A stretch of 64,000 nucleotides of DNA from Natronosporangium sp035305625 (GCA_963809545.1 CAWEKD010000005.1:186001-250000), one strand, 5' to 3'; counted from the first letter of the stretch, positions 49,853 to 60,693 are shown. Numbers and translations: made by a program. Notes: a model not told the origin generated them from the letters alone.

Positions 49853-50767
49853 TCAGCCCTTCATCGGCGCGGACACGGGGTCCCCGGTCGGGGTGGTCGG
49901 GTAGTGGTGGAAGCCTCGGCCGGACTTGCGGCCCAGGTGTCCGGCTTCGACCAGCTCCACCAACAGCGGGCAGGGCAGGAAGCGGTCGTCACCGGTGTGT
50001 TCGTGGAGCACGTACAACGAGTCCAGGACGGTGTCCAGGCCGATCAGATCGGCGGTCCGGAGTGGACCCATCTGGTGGGCGAAACAGTTCCGGAAGATCT
50101 CGTCGACCGTGTCGGCGTCCGCGGTGCCCTCGTGCACCACGGTCGCCGCCTCGTTGACGGTGAGCATCAACACCCGGTTGGAGACGAACCCGGGCGCGTC
50201 CCGCACCACCAGCGCCCGCTTACCCATCTGGGCCAGCAACCGCTCGGCGCGGTGGAGCGTCTCGGCGCTGGTGGCCGGTGCCCGGATCACCTCCACCGCG
50301 TCCTTCACCGGAGCCGGGTTCATGAAGTGCATCCCGAGCACGCGTTCCGGCTGCCGACAGCAGCGCGCGAGCCGGGCGATCGGAATCGCCGAGGTGCAGG
50401 AGGCGAGGACAGTGTCCGCGGCGCACACTCGGTCCAGTTCAGTGAAGATCTGCTCCTTGAGCACCGGCCGTTCCGGGGCACACTCCACCACGAACCAGGC
50501 CTCTGCCAACGCCGACAGCTCACCGTGCCACTCGATCCGGCCCGCCACCTCCTCGAAGCCGGTGGCGGCCAGGGCGGGCCGGAGCAGCCGGGTCAGTCGC
50601 AGGCTGTCCCGCAGCTGCTGGGGCGCCCGCTGCCGCGCCGCTGGTTCCGGGTCGACCACCACCACCCGGTAGCCGGCCTGTGCCAGGCACTGGGCCACCC
50701 CGATCCCCATCGTCCCGGCCCCCACCACACCGGCGGGTGCGGCGGGTACGTCCGTGTCCTGCGCCAC
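49853..50767 (-). CDS. 3-hydroxyacyl-CoA dehydrogenase family protein (FkbK-like)
   Basis: A 304-aa NAD(P)-dependent dehydrogenase. The Rossmann motif is GVVGAGTMGIGVAQCLAQAGY; the catalytic region shows SCTSAIPIARLA, GMHFMNPAPVKDAVEVI (HFxNP) and APGFVSNRVLMLTVNEA. In methoxymalonyl- and hydroxymalonyl-ACP pathways the FkbK-type enzyme oxidises glyceryl-ACP at the terminal hydroxyl. Its place within a cluster holding FkbH-, FkbI- and FkbJ-like genes supports that role over fatty-acid oxidation. It lies 16 bp after the hybrid PKS-NRPS gene and three bp before the NRPS gene. Confidence 0.85.
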   Translation of the reverse strand: MAQDTDVPAAPAGVVGAGTMGIGVAQCLAQAGYRVVVVDPEPAARQRAPQQLRDSLRLTRLLRPALAATGFEEVAGRIEWHGELSALAEAWFVVECAPERPVLKEQIFTELDRVCAADTVLASCTSAIPIARLARCCRQPERVLGMHFMNPAPVKDAVEVIRAPATSAETLHRAERLLAQMGKRALVVRDAPGFVSNRVLMLTVNEAATVVHEGTADADTVDEIFRNCFAHQMGPLRTADLIGLDTVLDSLYVLHEHTGDDRFLPCPLLVELVEAGHLGRKSGRGFHHYPTTPTGDPVSAPMKG

Positions 50768-50783
50768 CTCGTACCTCCCTGTG

Positions 50784-53700
50784 TCAGGTCAGTCGTCCAC
50801 TGGCGACCGCGCCGGCCAGCCAGATCTCCACCAACGGCTGCTCGGGATGGGCCACCCCGGCAGTCAGCAGCGCCACCAGTTCCTCCGCCAACCCCGCGGC
50901 CGTGTCCTCGTCGAACAGTTGGGTACGGAAGGTCAACGCGGCCATGTCCGCCTCTCCCGGGCCAGCCGGGACCGACAGCAGCAGGTCGAACGGGCACTCC
51001 GCACCGACCGGCAACAGGCCCCGGTCATCGAAGGCCACGTCGAACAGCGGATGCCGGCCGGGCTCGACCGGTATATCGAGCAGCGAGGCCAGCGCGGCCA
51101 GATCCTGCCGACCGTGCCCCTGGGCCTGCCGGACCGCGGCCTGGACCCGGCTGGTCAGCGCGGCCAATCCGGGTTCGTCGGTGAGGTCGAGCCGCAACGG
51201 AGCGAACCCGCCGGGACTGGCGGGTACTCCCACCACCAGATCGTCCTGACCGGCTCGCAACGACAGCAACGCGACGTACCCGGCCAGGACGGCCTCGGAC
51301 ACGTCCGCCGACGCCTGACCGGCCAGTTCGGCCAGGCCGCCGGCCAGCTCGGCCGGGATCGGGAACCGGTGGCCGACGGCGGTCAGGTCCCGCTGCCGGC
51401 CTCGGGGACGGTCGGTCGGCAGCAGCAGCACCGGGGCGGCGTGCAGGCTCCGGCGCCAGTACGCCAGCACGTCGCCGCCGCCGCTGGGGTCGGTGGCATC
51501 GGCGCTGTCCCCCGTCCGGGCGGTGTGGGAACCCCAGACCGGGAGAGCCGCGGTCGCCGCCAGCTCCCGCCACGGGGCGTCGGCGTCCCGTGCCGCCGCC
51601 CGCAGCACCTGCAGGTACGTGTCCGCTATCCGGGCGGCGGTGTCGGCGGTGAACAGCTGGGTGCTGTACTCCAGCATCGCCACCATGTCCTCGTGGCCGG
51701 AGTGCTCGCCGACCACCAGGCTGAGGTCGAACTTGGCAGTGCCGGGAGGCAGCCCCGGGAACGGGTCCACCCGACCCGGCTCCTCCAGCACGGTGCCTCG
51801 CCCGAACTGCCCCGGCACCGTCGGCGGCAGGGTCTGATGGACGTACATCACGTCGAACAGCGGGCTGCGGCTGAGATCCTTTCTGGTCGGTACCACCGCC
51901 TTGACCACCTTGTCGAACGGCACTTCCTGCCGCTCCAGGCCTTCCATCACCACCCGCCGGGTCCGCCGGACCAGCTCTCGGAAGGTCACGCCTCCCGACA
52001 GGTCGCCCCGCAGCGCGATGGTGTTGTTGAAGAACCCGATCAGCTGCCACAGTTCCGGCCGGGTCCGGCCGATGGTCGGGGTGCCGACGATGATGTCGTC
52101 CTGCCCGGAGAGGTGGCCGAGCATCGCGTACAGGCCGGCGAGCATGACCGTGAACAGGGTGGTGGATTCCTGCTCCCCCAACCGGCGCAGGGCGTTCACC
52201 AGGTCAGCGTCGAGCAGGAACGGATGGACGTCGCCGCGGAAGTCCCGCCGCTCCGGCCGGGGGAAGTCGGTCGGCAGGTTCAGCTCCGGTGGGTCGTGCA
52301 GTACCTGCCGCCAGTAGGACAGTTCGTGTTCCAGCAGCGGGCCGGCCATCAGCTCCCGTTGCCAGCGGGCGTAGTCGTAGAACTGGATCGGCAACGGGGG
52401 TAGGGTGAGCTTTCCGCCCCTCGGACCGGGCCTGGATGTACTGGGCCAACTCCCCTGACAGCACCGTCGGAGCCCAGCCGTCGTTGACCGCGTGGTGCAT
52501 GGTGGTGAAGTTGATGTGGTCGTCCTCGGCGATCCGGATGATCACCACCCGCACCAGCGGGTCGTTGGCGACGTCGAAGACGTGGCCCTGTTCCCGGTTC
52601 ATCACCTGCCGGGCGGCCTCGAGCGGGTCCGGTTCCCCGGAGACGTCCACCAGGTGGAAGAAGTCGCCGAGCGCGGGGCGGATCACCAGCTTCGCTCGAC
52701 CGTCCTCCTCCACGAAGTTGGAACGCAGCACCGAATGCCGCTCAGCGAGGTCCTCCCAGGCGGCTCGCAACACCTCCGGATCGAACGGGCCTCGGATCCG
52801 TGCCGGGGTCGGCAGGTTGTAGAGGGTGGTCTGGGGATCGAGTTGGTGGTGGAACCACATCCGCTCCTGCCCGTAGGACAGGACCAGCTCGTCACCGGGG
52901 GTGATCGGTGGCAGGTGCGACGGCGGCTGCGAGGTGGACGGAGCCGCCGGGGCGGGCGGCTCGTCCACCGGGGCGGTGAGCCCGGCCCGCTCCTGGATCG
53001 TGGTGGCCAGGTCAGGCAACTGGGGATGGTCGTAGATGTCGATGAGCTTCAGCCTGATCCCGTACCGCTCCTCGATCTCGTCGATCAGCTGCAACGCGAT
53101 GACGGAGTTGCCGCCGAGGGCGAAGTAGTCCGCTTCCTCCGGCACCTCGTCGGCGTAGAGCAGGCGGGCGAGCGTACCGCGTAGCCAGCGGTCCACTGAC
53201 TCGTCGTCGGAGGCTGCCTCACCGGAGGCCGGATGCCCGGTCGCCGAGGCATCGACCGGAGTGGACGGCTCCGTCGGCGATGTCGAGGGAGGCGCCACCG
53301 CGTCCGTCGCGGTGATTTCCGACGCCGTCGGCGGCTCCACTTCCGGGGTGACGACCGGCGCCACCGGCTCCACCTCCCCGGGAGCGACCAGTGCCGCAGC
53401 CGGCTCCGCCGCCGACGCCACCGCCGCCGTCGACCGGCCCGGATCCGCCGCGGCCACCCCCGGCCAGCAGCGCTCCCCGCGGAACGGGTATCCCGGCAGC
53501 GACACCCGCTGAGGCACCGCACCGGTCGGGGTCAGCGCCGACCAGTCGGGGGTCAGCCCGGCCTCGTACAGCCGACCAATCGCCTCCAGCAATCCGTCCG
53601 GTCGGGACGGTACGGTGTGGACCTCGACCTCGGGGGTGCCGGCCAGCTCCGTGGCGAGCAGCCGACTGATCTCCCCGGAGACCCCAAGCTCCAGCAACAC

Positions 53701-55608
53701 CGTCGGCCCGGTGGCGGTCAGCTCGGCGGCGGCCGCCCGGAGCCGCTCCAGATCAGCCGACCGGTTCCCGGCATCGGTGGCCAACTCGGCCCGGTCGCTG
53801 GCGGAGAGTTCCCCCCGCAGCCACCGGACCGCGTACCGGGAGACCCCGGAACTGAGGATCGCGTGGATCACGAAACCGGTGTCCACCAGCCGTCGGTAGG
53901 CGGCCAACTGCCACCCCACGGTGACCGCCGCCGGGCCGGCCAACGGCAACTCGGCCGGCGGCTCCGGCTGCGACGCCTCCGGGGGCGGCTCCGCGTCCCC
54001 GGAGAACAACAGCACCAGCCGGGGCGGGGTCGCGGCCGCCGCGGCCGCGCTCCCGGTGGCCTCGTCGTGCCGTAGCCAGGTGGCGTGCGCGGCCAGCTTG
54101 ACGGCCAGTTCCGCCGTGTCCCGGGCCACCACCGCCACCCGGTGCGGGTAGTGGTCCCGCCCCTCGTTCAGGGTGTAGGCGACGTCGACCAACCCCGGTC
54201 GACCGTCCCGCAGCGCCACCGCCAGCCGGGTACAGGCCGCCTCCAGCGCGGCGCGGCTGCGGGCGGACACCCCCACCAGCGCGGACGCCGAGGGTGGAGG
54301 CGGCGCCGGCGGGAGCGGGGGCGGCTGCTCCACCACACAGTGGGCGTTGATGCCACCCAGGCTGAACGAGCTGACCCCGGCCCGCCGAGGCTGCCCGTCC
54401 GCCTCTCGCCAGGGGCGGAGCGCGGTCACCACCTCCAACCCGGCCGCCGGCAGGTCCACCCCCTCGGCCGGTCGACGGAAGTGCAGCGACGGGTAGAGCT
54501 CGCCGTACCGGACACTGAGGATCGCCTTGACCAGGCCGGCGATCCCGGCCGCGTGATCCAGGTGGCCGATGTTGGTCTTCACCGACCCGATCGGCAGCGT
54601 CCGTCGCCGGTCCGGCCGTGCCAGCCGCAGCCCCTCCACCTCGACCGCGTCCCCGAGGGCGGTGCCGGAGCCGTGGGTCTCCAGGTAGCCGGCGGTGGCC
54701 AGGTCCAGCCCGGCCGCCCGCCAGGCCCGGGTGATCACCGCGGCCTGGGCGGTCGGACTGGGAGTGGCGATGGTCGCCGACTGGTGTCCGTTGTGGGCGA
54801 CTGCGCTCCCCCGGATCACCGCGTAGATCGGGGCCCGGTCAGCCAGTGCCCGCTCCAGGGTGGTCAGCAGCAGCACCGCACCGCCCTCGCCACCGACCGT
54901 GCCGTCGGCGTCCGCGTCGAAGGCCCGGCACTTGGATTCCGGCGACATGATGCCCTGGAAGGCCGTGCTCTGAGACCGGGGCACGTGCAGGCTGCGCAGG
55001 CTCACCCCACCGGCCAGCGCGTAGTGGGCCTCACCGCTGCGCAGCTCCCGGCAGGCGTGGTGCACCGCCACCATCGAGCCGTTGCAACCGGTGTCCACCC
55101 CGTAGCAGGGCCCGATCAGGCCGAACAGGTGGGATACCCGGGACGGCAGAGCACACGGCACCGTGCCGATCATGGCCAGTGTGCCGGGTTCGGTGAGCAG
55201 ACTGGCGTAGGTGGCCGACGGGGAGCTGAACACCACCGCGGTGCGGCTGTCCCGGAAACTACTGGGCCGGTAGCCGGCATCCTCGATGGCGTGCTGCGAC
55301 AGCTGCAACGCCAACCGGTGCTGCGGGTCCATCAGCTCGGCCTCGCGCCGGGACAACCCGAAGAACCGGTAGTCGAACAGGTCGATCCGGTCCAGGTAGC
55401 CCAAGAGGCCGTAGTCGGTGTCGGGGTCGAGGTCGTGGCTGGCCCTCCGCTCCGACGGCATGGGCCGGACGCTGTCCCGCCCGGCCCGCAGGTTGGCGCG
55501 GAACTCCGCCAGCGAGGCCGCCTGCGGGAAACACACCGCCATCCCTACGACCGCGATTCCGTCCACAGTTGACCACTCCTCGGTCGGGTGCGCGTCCTCG
55601 TGTCCCAT
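50784..55608 (-). pseudogene. Hybrid PKS-NRPS: KS, degenerate AT, T, C and a second C lobe; one frameshift
   Basis: From ATG 55608. KS (residues 17-430) has the triad Cys in DTGCNGS (175), His in ETHGSGT (312) and NIGHLDHAA (349). A shortened AT-like part (about 531-705) opens FSGDAE and reads ILSSGVSRYAV where GHSxGEYxA is expected, so the serine nucleophile is lost. After a Pro/Ser/Thr linker a carrier domain (GGNSV, Ser 835) and an active-type C domain (HHAVNDG, 1038) follow. The frame breaks near 52410 (one extra base) and continues as PIQFYDYARW, the rest of C, then another C-domain C-terminal lobe (from VLAYWRRSLHAAPVLLLP) lacking its HHxxxDG half. Corrected length 1607 aa. Confidence 0.85.
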
Positions 55609-55630
55609 GCGCTCGCCTCTCCTCGCGCCG

Positions 55631-57478
55631 TCACAGTTCGTAGCTGGTGGCCGCCCCACGCGAGGTCGGCTCCACCGTCCGTCCGGTCCGTTCCCGCACT
55701 GCCCGGGCCTGCGCCTCGACCGTGGTGAAGTCAAAGAGCTCGCCGACCCGCAGCACTCCGGGCCACCGCCGCTCAATCCGCTGATGAAGGTCGATCAACT
55801 TCAGGGACGTGCCGCCCTGCTCGAAGAAGTTGTCCTCCGGCCCGGCCCGGGTGTGCCCGAGTACCTCGCACCACATCGTCCGCAGCGCGGCCCGTACCTC
55901 GTCCTCGTCCTCCGCCGCTGACGAGTCGACCTGCGCGTCGGCCGGTGGCTGGTCTCCCACCGGCAGGGTGGCCGCCCACCGGGCCAACACCGCCCGGTCG
56001 ACCTTGCCGTTGCGCGCCAACGGCCACGCGTGCACCCGCGCGAACCGGCTCGGCACCGCCGCGTCCGGTAGCTGACCGAGACAGTGCCGGCGCAGTGCCA
56101 CCGCGTCCGGCTCGCCGCCGGTGGTCTCCACGAACGCCACCAGTACCGGACCCCCGACCCCGGTCACCGGCAGCACCTCCGCGCGGACGACCTGCGGATG
56201 TCGCTCCAGTACCCGCGCGACCTCCCCCGGCTCGACCCGGTGCCCCCGCACCTTGAGCTGGTCATCGACCCGGCCGTGGAACTCCAGTTCCCCGTCGGCG
56301 TTCCAGGCCGCCAGGTCACCGGTGCGGTAGAGCCGGGCGCCGGGCCGGTCCGCGTACGGGTCGGCCACGAACCGTTCGGCGGTACGCGCCGGCTGGTTGA
56401 CGTATCCCAGGGCGGGGAAGTCCCCACCCACGTAGAGTTCGCCGACCACGCCGACCGGCTGCGGACGTAGCTTCTCGTCCAGCACCCGGACCACCGCTCC
56501 CGGATGCGGACGACCGATCGGCGCCGCCCGGGTCGGCACCGCCTGCACCCGGTGGGCGGTGCAGGACACCACGGCCTCGGTGGGCCCGTATTCATTGATC
56601 AGTTCCACCGCTGGTAGCCGGGACCGGTGCAGGGCGACCAGTTCGGGGGTGCACGGCTCACCGCCGACCGCGGCCAACCGCAGCTCGATCGGCAGCCGCT
56701 CCGCGTACGCCAACAACAGCCGGTAGAAGGACGGCACCCCGATCAGGTGGGTGACGTAGTGCCGACCGGCCAACTCGACGACGGCGGCCGGGTCACGCAG
56801 CTGCTCCTCGGCCGGCACCACCAGGGTGCCGCCCCGGATGATCGCCCAGAACGCCGCTCCCAGGCTCCCGTCGAACGAGAACCGTAGGGTGTCCAGGAAG
56901 ATCGGTGGCTCCAGGCCGTAGATCCACCCTCGCCCCTGGACCGAGACGGCCAACTGCTCCCGGGTCACCAGCACCCCTTTGGGGCGGCCCGTAGAGCCGG
57001 AGGTGTAGATGACGTACACCGGCAGCCCTTCCGGGACCGGCACCGGCGCGATCGGGTGGTCGGGGGCGTCTGGGGCGTCCACAGCCATCAGTACCGGTCG
57101 GTGCCGGGCCGGCGCCGGCAGACCGGCCAGTAGCGACCGCAGGGCCGCGGTGTCCGCGGCCTGATGCAGCAGCACCCGACAGTCGGTGTCGGCCAGCAGG
57201 GCGGCCAGCCGCCCCTCCGGCTGGGTCGGCTCCAGCACCGCCCAGGTGCACCCGGCCTGCCAGACGGCCAGCATGGCCACGAAGGTCTCCACCGACTGCG
57301 GCAGCCGGATACCGACCACACTGCCCGGTCGGGCACCGGCGGCCACCAGTCGGCCGGCTAGGCTGGCCGACGCCTGCGCCAGCTCCCGGTAGCTGAGCTG
57401 CCGCTCCCCTACCACCAGGGCGGGGGCGTGCGGGGTGCGCTCCGCCTGGGCCAGAAACTCGGCCAGCAGCCCGCTCAT
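55631..57478 (-). CDS. NRPS adenylation-carrier didomain (loading A-T)
   Basis: A 615-aa protein: adenylation domain (residues 1-505) with LSYRELAQ, YVIYTSGSTGRPKGVL, EYGPTEAVV, YRTGDLAAWNADGELEFHGRVDDQLKVRGHRVE and catalytic Lys in NGKVDR; then a carrier domain with GGTSLKL. Pocket residues read by eye are about D, G, G, G, A, V, E, V, S, K, which I cannot map to a known amino acid. As it has no condensation domain it most likely loads the first residue onto itself for the KS of the next protein. Start overlaps the FkbH-like stop by four bases; 22 bp separate it from the hybrid gene. Confidence 0.9.
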   Translation of the reverse strand: MSGLLAEFLAQAERTPHAPALVVGERQLSYRELAQASASLAGRLVAAGARPGSVVGIRLPQSVETFVAMLAVWQAGCTWAVLEPTQPEGRLAALLADTDCRVLLHQAADTAALRSLLAGLPAPARHRPVLMAVDAPDAPDHPIAPVPVPEGLPVYVIYTSGSTGRPKGVLVTREQLAVSVQGRGWIYGLEPPIFLDTLRFSFDGSLGAAFWAIIRGGTLVVPAEEQLRDPAAVVELAGRHYVTHLIGVPSFYRLLLAYAERLPIELRLAAVGGEPCTPELVALHRSRLPAVELINEYGPTEAVVSCTAHRVQAVPTRAAPIGRPHPGAVVRVLDEKLRPQPVGVVGELYVGGDFPALGYVNQPARTAERFVADPYADRPGARLYRTGDLAAWNADGELEFHGRVDDQLKVRGHRVEPGEVARVLERHPQVVRAEVLPVTGVGGPVLVAFVETTGGEPDAVALRRHCLGQLPDAAVPSRFARVHAWPLARNGKVDRAVLARWAATLPVGDQPPADAQVDSSAAEDEDEVRAALRTMWCEVLGHTRAGPEDNFFEQGGTSLKLIDLHQRIERRWPGVLRVGELFDFTTVEAQARAVRERTGRTVEPTSRGAATSYEL

Positions 57479-58533
57479 GACGCCACCGAGGTTTCGGTCA
57501 GGACGGTGACGTGCCCGGGAGGCGCCGCCGGCAGCCGAGCCGGATCCATGCCCAGCAGCATCCGTTCGCCTTCCTGGTGGATCACCTCGAAGCCGGCGAA
57601 CCGGAGGGTCACCAGCATGATCCGGTTGACGGACGTAGGTATGAACTCGGCCTGCGGCTGCCGACCGGCCGCTATCGCCCGACGCACCACCTGGTCGAGG
57701 AAGACCGTGCCGACCCCCCGGGACATCACCCGGCAGGACATCAGCAGCAGCTTGAGTACCGCCGCGTCGTCGGAGAGCTCGCTGACCGCCAGCCCGATCG
57801 TCCCGTACGAGCCGAACCGGTCGGTCAACCGCGCCACCAGTACCTCGTACTCCGGGGAGGCGCACATCTCGCGCAACTGCGCGATGGTGAAGGTCTGCCC
57901 CGTGGTGTTGAGCTGGTGGGTGCGGACGGTCAGCTCACACGCGCGCGCCAGGTCCTCCTCGGTGGCCGGGGTGATGGTCATGGTCAGGTCGAGGGAGGTC
58001 AGGAACGAGGCCGAGCCCTGTTCCCACTCCCGCTCGGCGGCGTCGCGCCGCCGCTGGGCCAGGTACATGGCCCGCCGTTGCCGCGATTCGTCGGTGACGA
58101 ACTCCGGTTGGAACTCCGGTCGCTCCGGCAACTCACCGACCTCGGTGGCGTCGTAGCACCGCACCATCGGCAGGGCGTGGGCCACCTCGGCCCGCTCCAC
58201 CGGGTCGTTGTCGACGAAGGCGAACGTGTCCAGGCCGATCCCGAGCGTTTCGGCCGCCCGGCGGATCGCCGCCGACTTGGCTCCCCAGCCGATCTCTACC
58301 GCACAGAACATGTCCACCAGCCCGAGCCGGGTGAGATGGGCGTGGGCCACCTCCGGGTCGCTGCGGCTGGCGACCGCGTGCAGGATGCCCCGCTCGTCAA
58401 GGGCCCGCAGCGTGGTCAGCGCCGTGGGGAACGGACGAGGATCGTCCCCCTCCAGCACCACCCCATTCCACAGGGTGTCGTCGAGATCCCACACTAGACA
58501 CTTCACTGTGGGCGGTCCCTGGGATGCGGACAT
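57475..58533 (-). CDS. FkbH-like HAD/GNAT enzyme (glyceryl transfer to ACP)
   Basis: A 352-aa protein with an N-terminal HAD-like phosphatase domain (VWDLDDTLWNG, residues 13-24; VDNDPVERAEV) and a C-terminal acyltransferase-like domain (LLMSCRVMSRGVGTVFLDQV). This architecture removes phosphate from 1,3-bisphosphoglycerate and loads the glyceryl unit onto a dedicated ACP, first step of methoxymalonyl-, hydroxymalonyl-ACP and tetronate building blocks. ATG at 58533 overlaps the corrected stop of the KAS III-like gene (TGATG), which helps confirm both. Confidence 0.9.
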   Translation of the reverse strand: MSASQGPPTVKCLVWDLDDTLWNGVVLEGDDPRPFPTALTTLRALDERGILHAVASRSDPEVAHAHLTRLGLVDMFCAVEIGWGAKSAAIRRAAETLGIGLDTFAFVDNDPVERAEVAHALPMVRCYDATEVGELPERPEFQPEFVTDESRQRRAMYLAQRRRDAAEREWEQGSASFLTSLDLTMTITPATEEDLARACELTVRTHQLNTTGQTFTIAQLREMCASPEYEVLVARLTDRFGSYGTIGLAVSELSDDAAVLKLLLMSCRVMSRGVGTVFLDQVVRRAIAAGRQPQAEFIPTSVNRIMLVTLRFAGFEVIHQEGERMLLGMDPARLPAAPPGHVTVLTETSVAS

Positions 58534-59548
58534 CACGCCCCCTCCGTGGTCTCCGGCAGCCGACGCAGCAGGGCGCTGCACCAGGCCGCCACTGGGCTGC
58601 TGTTCATCACCAGCACCCACCCCCGGGTGGAACCGACGGCGCCACCGCTTCCAGGTTGAGCAGTACGTCGATCGAACCCAGGTGTCCGTACCGGGCGAGC
58701 TGCTGCCGGCACACGTCGGCGATCTTCAGGTCGAGCGCGTCCTGCCAGAACGCGAACGCTCCGGCGGCGAGGTTCTGCATCAGCACCGCTGACAGGTCTC
58801 CGGGGGTCAGCCCGTGCCGTGTCAGCAGCTCCCGGTTGAGGGCGGCGAACTGGCTGCGGCTGGTCATCGCCAGCCGGAACGAGTACCGGCTCTCGTCGGC
58901 GCACGTCTCCACCCACTGGGGCGAGGGGACGTCCCGATAGTCGATCCGGAACAGGTCGGCGTACTGGCCGTCACTGCGCAGCAGTTGATCGACCAGCGTG
59001 AACCGGCCGGTGCCGGGGCCGTCGGCCGGGGTGAGCAGTACCGCGGCCCCACCGTCTCCGAGCACGGTCATCGGTGCGCGGTAGCGGGCGGCGGTGGGGG
59101 TCCGGGCGCCCATCGCGACCAGGACGTGCCGCAATCTGGTCGGTCCGTGCAGCAGTCCCGAGGCCACGTTCAACGCCGCCGAGACCGACACACAACCCAG
59201 CTCCCCGACGCCGAAGGTCAATGCCCGACTGGCGCCGATCCGGGCCTGCAACCGGGTGGCCTCGGAGGCCAGGAGGTACTCCGGGGCCCGACCCTGCACC
59301 AGGATCAACGCGTCCAGTTCCGCGGCGGACAGGCCGGCGTCGGCCAGCGCCGCGGTGGCGGCGCGGGCGGCCAGATCTACTTCGGTCAGCCCGTCGGCGC
59401 AGCGCACCTCTTCGATGCCGAGTGCGCGTACCTGCTGCTGCCGGGCAGGGGGCAGGGTGACCAGCTCGGGCAGGTCCGCGGTCCGCACCACCCGGTCCGG
59501 AAACCAGATGGCGACCGGCCCCAGCCGGGCCATGATCGGAGCGGTCAT
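58533..59548 (-). pseudogene. KAS III-like protein, frameshifted near its 3' end
   Basis: Thiolase-fold protein of about 338 aa starting MTAPIMARLGPVAIWFPDRV. The active Cys is in GELGCVS (residue 119). The KAS III His motif (PHQAN) reads LMQNLAAG, so the His is missing; the Asn region reads MNSSPVAAW. The annotated frame ends at GGGCW, but one missing G in the G-run near 58622 separates it from WVLVMNSSPVAAWCSALL, which ends at 58533 and overlaps fkbH. KAS III-like proteins with altered triads act as acyltransferases in other clusters; transfer of the C3-derived unit is a reasonable guess. Confidence 0.78.
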
Positions 59549-60684
59549 GCCGCCTCCCTGATGTCGGGCCGACGGCCGTACCGCCGGATGACCTCGTCCG
59601 CGATGTGTACTTGTGCCACCTCGTCCGACCCTTCGATGATCTGCATGACTTTGGCGTCTCGGAAGAACCGGGCCACCGGACTGTCCGGGGCGCAGCCGGC
59701 CGCGCCCTGGATCTGGACGGCGTCCCGGCTGACCGAGGCAGCCGTCCGGGCCGCGGCGTACTTGGCGAGGATGGTCGCCCCGATCGCCTCCGGGGAGGCG
59801 GCGTCCCTCAGGTCGGCCGCCCGCCGGCAGAGTTCGGTGGCGGCGGTGGTGTCCACCATGGCCTGGGCGAGCATTCCCTGCACCAGCTGTCGGTCGGCAA
59901 GCCGTCCCGGGCCGGAAGGACGCGCGGCTGCGTGTGCGGCCGCGTACGCCAGGCAGGCCCGGGCCATCCCGACACAGCCCCACGCCACGGTGAACCGACC
60001 GTGGTCGAGCGCGGTGCCGACCACGTGGGAGCGACCGAACCCAGGTGGGGCGACCAGTCGGTCGGCGGGCACCCGGACCCGGTCGAACCGCAGGTGCGCC
60101 AGGTGCGCGGCCCGCATGCCGAGCTGGCCGCGGACCGGTTCCACGGTGATTCCCGGCCGGTCGGCCTCCACCAGCACCGCCGCCGGGCCGGCTTCGGTGT
60201 GACCGAGCACCAGGTAGACGTCGGCGATCTCTCCGAAGGTGATCCAGCATTTCTGTCCGCTGACTACCACCTCGGTGGGATCACCGGCCCTAGATCTACT
60301 AATCTCGATCTGGGTCTGTACCGCCGCCAGGTCGCTGCCGGCCTCCGGTTCGGTGGCGGCGAACCCCACCACCTGCTCCCCGGCGGCCAGTGCGGGGAGC
60401 CACCGCTCCTGCTGTGCGACGGTGCCCCAGCGCACCAGTGCGGCGGCGACCATGCTCTGCACGGTGACCAGCCCTCGCAGTGACGCGCACACCTCGCCCA
60501 GCTGGGCACAGACCTCGCCGAGCTGGTGCGCGGTGCCTCCGCTGCCGCCGTAGCGGGGCGGTAGGTCCGGGATGAGCAGGCCGAGCCCGGCCATGGTCCG
60601 GATCACGTCAGCGGGTAGCTCGGCCCGCCGGTCCCACCCGGCGGCCTCGGCGCGGACCGAGTCGATGAAGCCGGCGACGTCCAT
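59545..60684 (-). CDS. Acyl-CoA/acyl-ACP dehydrogenase (FkbI-like)
   Basis: FAD-dependent dehydrogenase, 379 aa. It has the substrate/FAD block VGFAATEPEAGSDLAAVQTQ, WITFGEIADVYLVLG, the central helical region LVQGMLAQAMVDTTAA and the C-terminal IIEGSDEVAQVHIADEVI. FkbI-type enzymes oxidise the ACP-bound C3 unit toward a hydroxymalonyl form. Its context (ACP immediately upstream, FkbH and FkbK in the same operon) supports this over general fatty-acid degradation. The start is 9 bases after the corrected ACP stop and its end overlaps the KAS III-like start (ATGA). Confidence 0.85.
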   Translation of the reverse strand: MDVAGFIDSVRAEAAGWDRRAELPADVIRTMAGLGLLIPDLPPRYGGSGGTAHQLGEVCAQLGEVCASLRGLVTVQSMVAAALVRWGTVAQQERWLPALAAGEQVVGFAATEPEAGSDLAAVQTQIEISRSRAGDPTEVVVSGQKCWITFGEIADVYLVLGHTEAGPAAVLVEADRPGITVEPVRGQLGMRAAHLAHLRFDRVRVPADRLVAPPGFGRSHVVGTALDHGRFTVAWGCVGMARACLAYAAAHAAARPSGPGRLADRQLVQGMLAQAMVDTTAATELCRRAADLRDAASPEAIGATILAKYAAARTAASVSRDAVQIQGAAGCAPDSPVARFFRDAKVMQIIEGSDEVAQVHIADEVIRRYGRRPDIREAA

Positions 60685-60693
60685 GGGGCACCT

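Noticed and set aside
60608..60693. Long basic C-terminus of the ACP as written
   Set aside because: It overlaps the acyl-CoA dehydrogenase start by 77 bp and is Arg/Gly-rich; a one-base correction gives a normal ACP end and stop.
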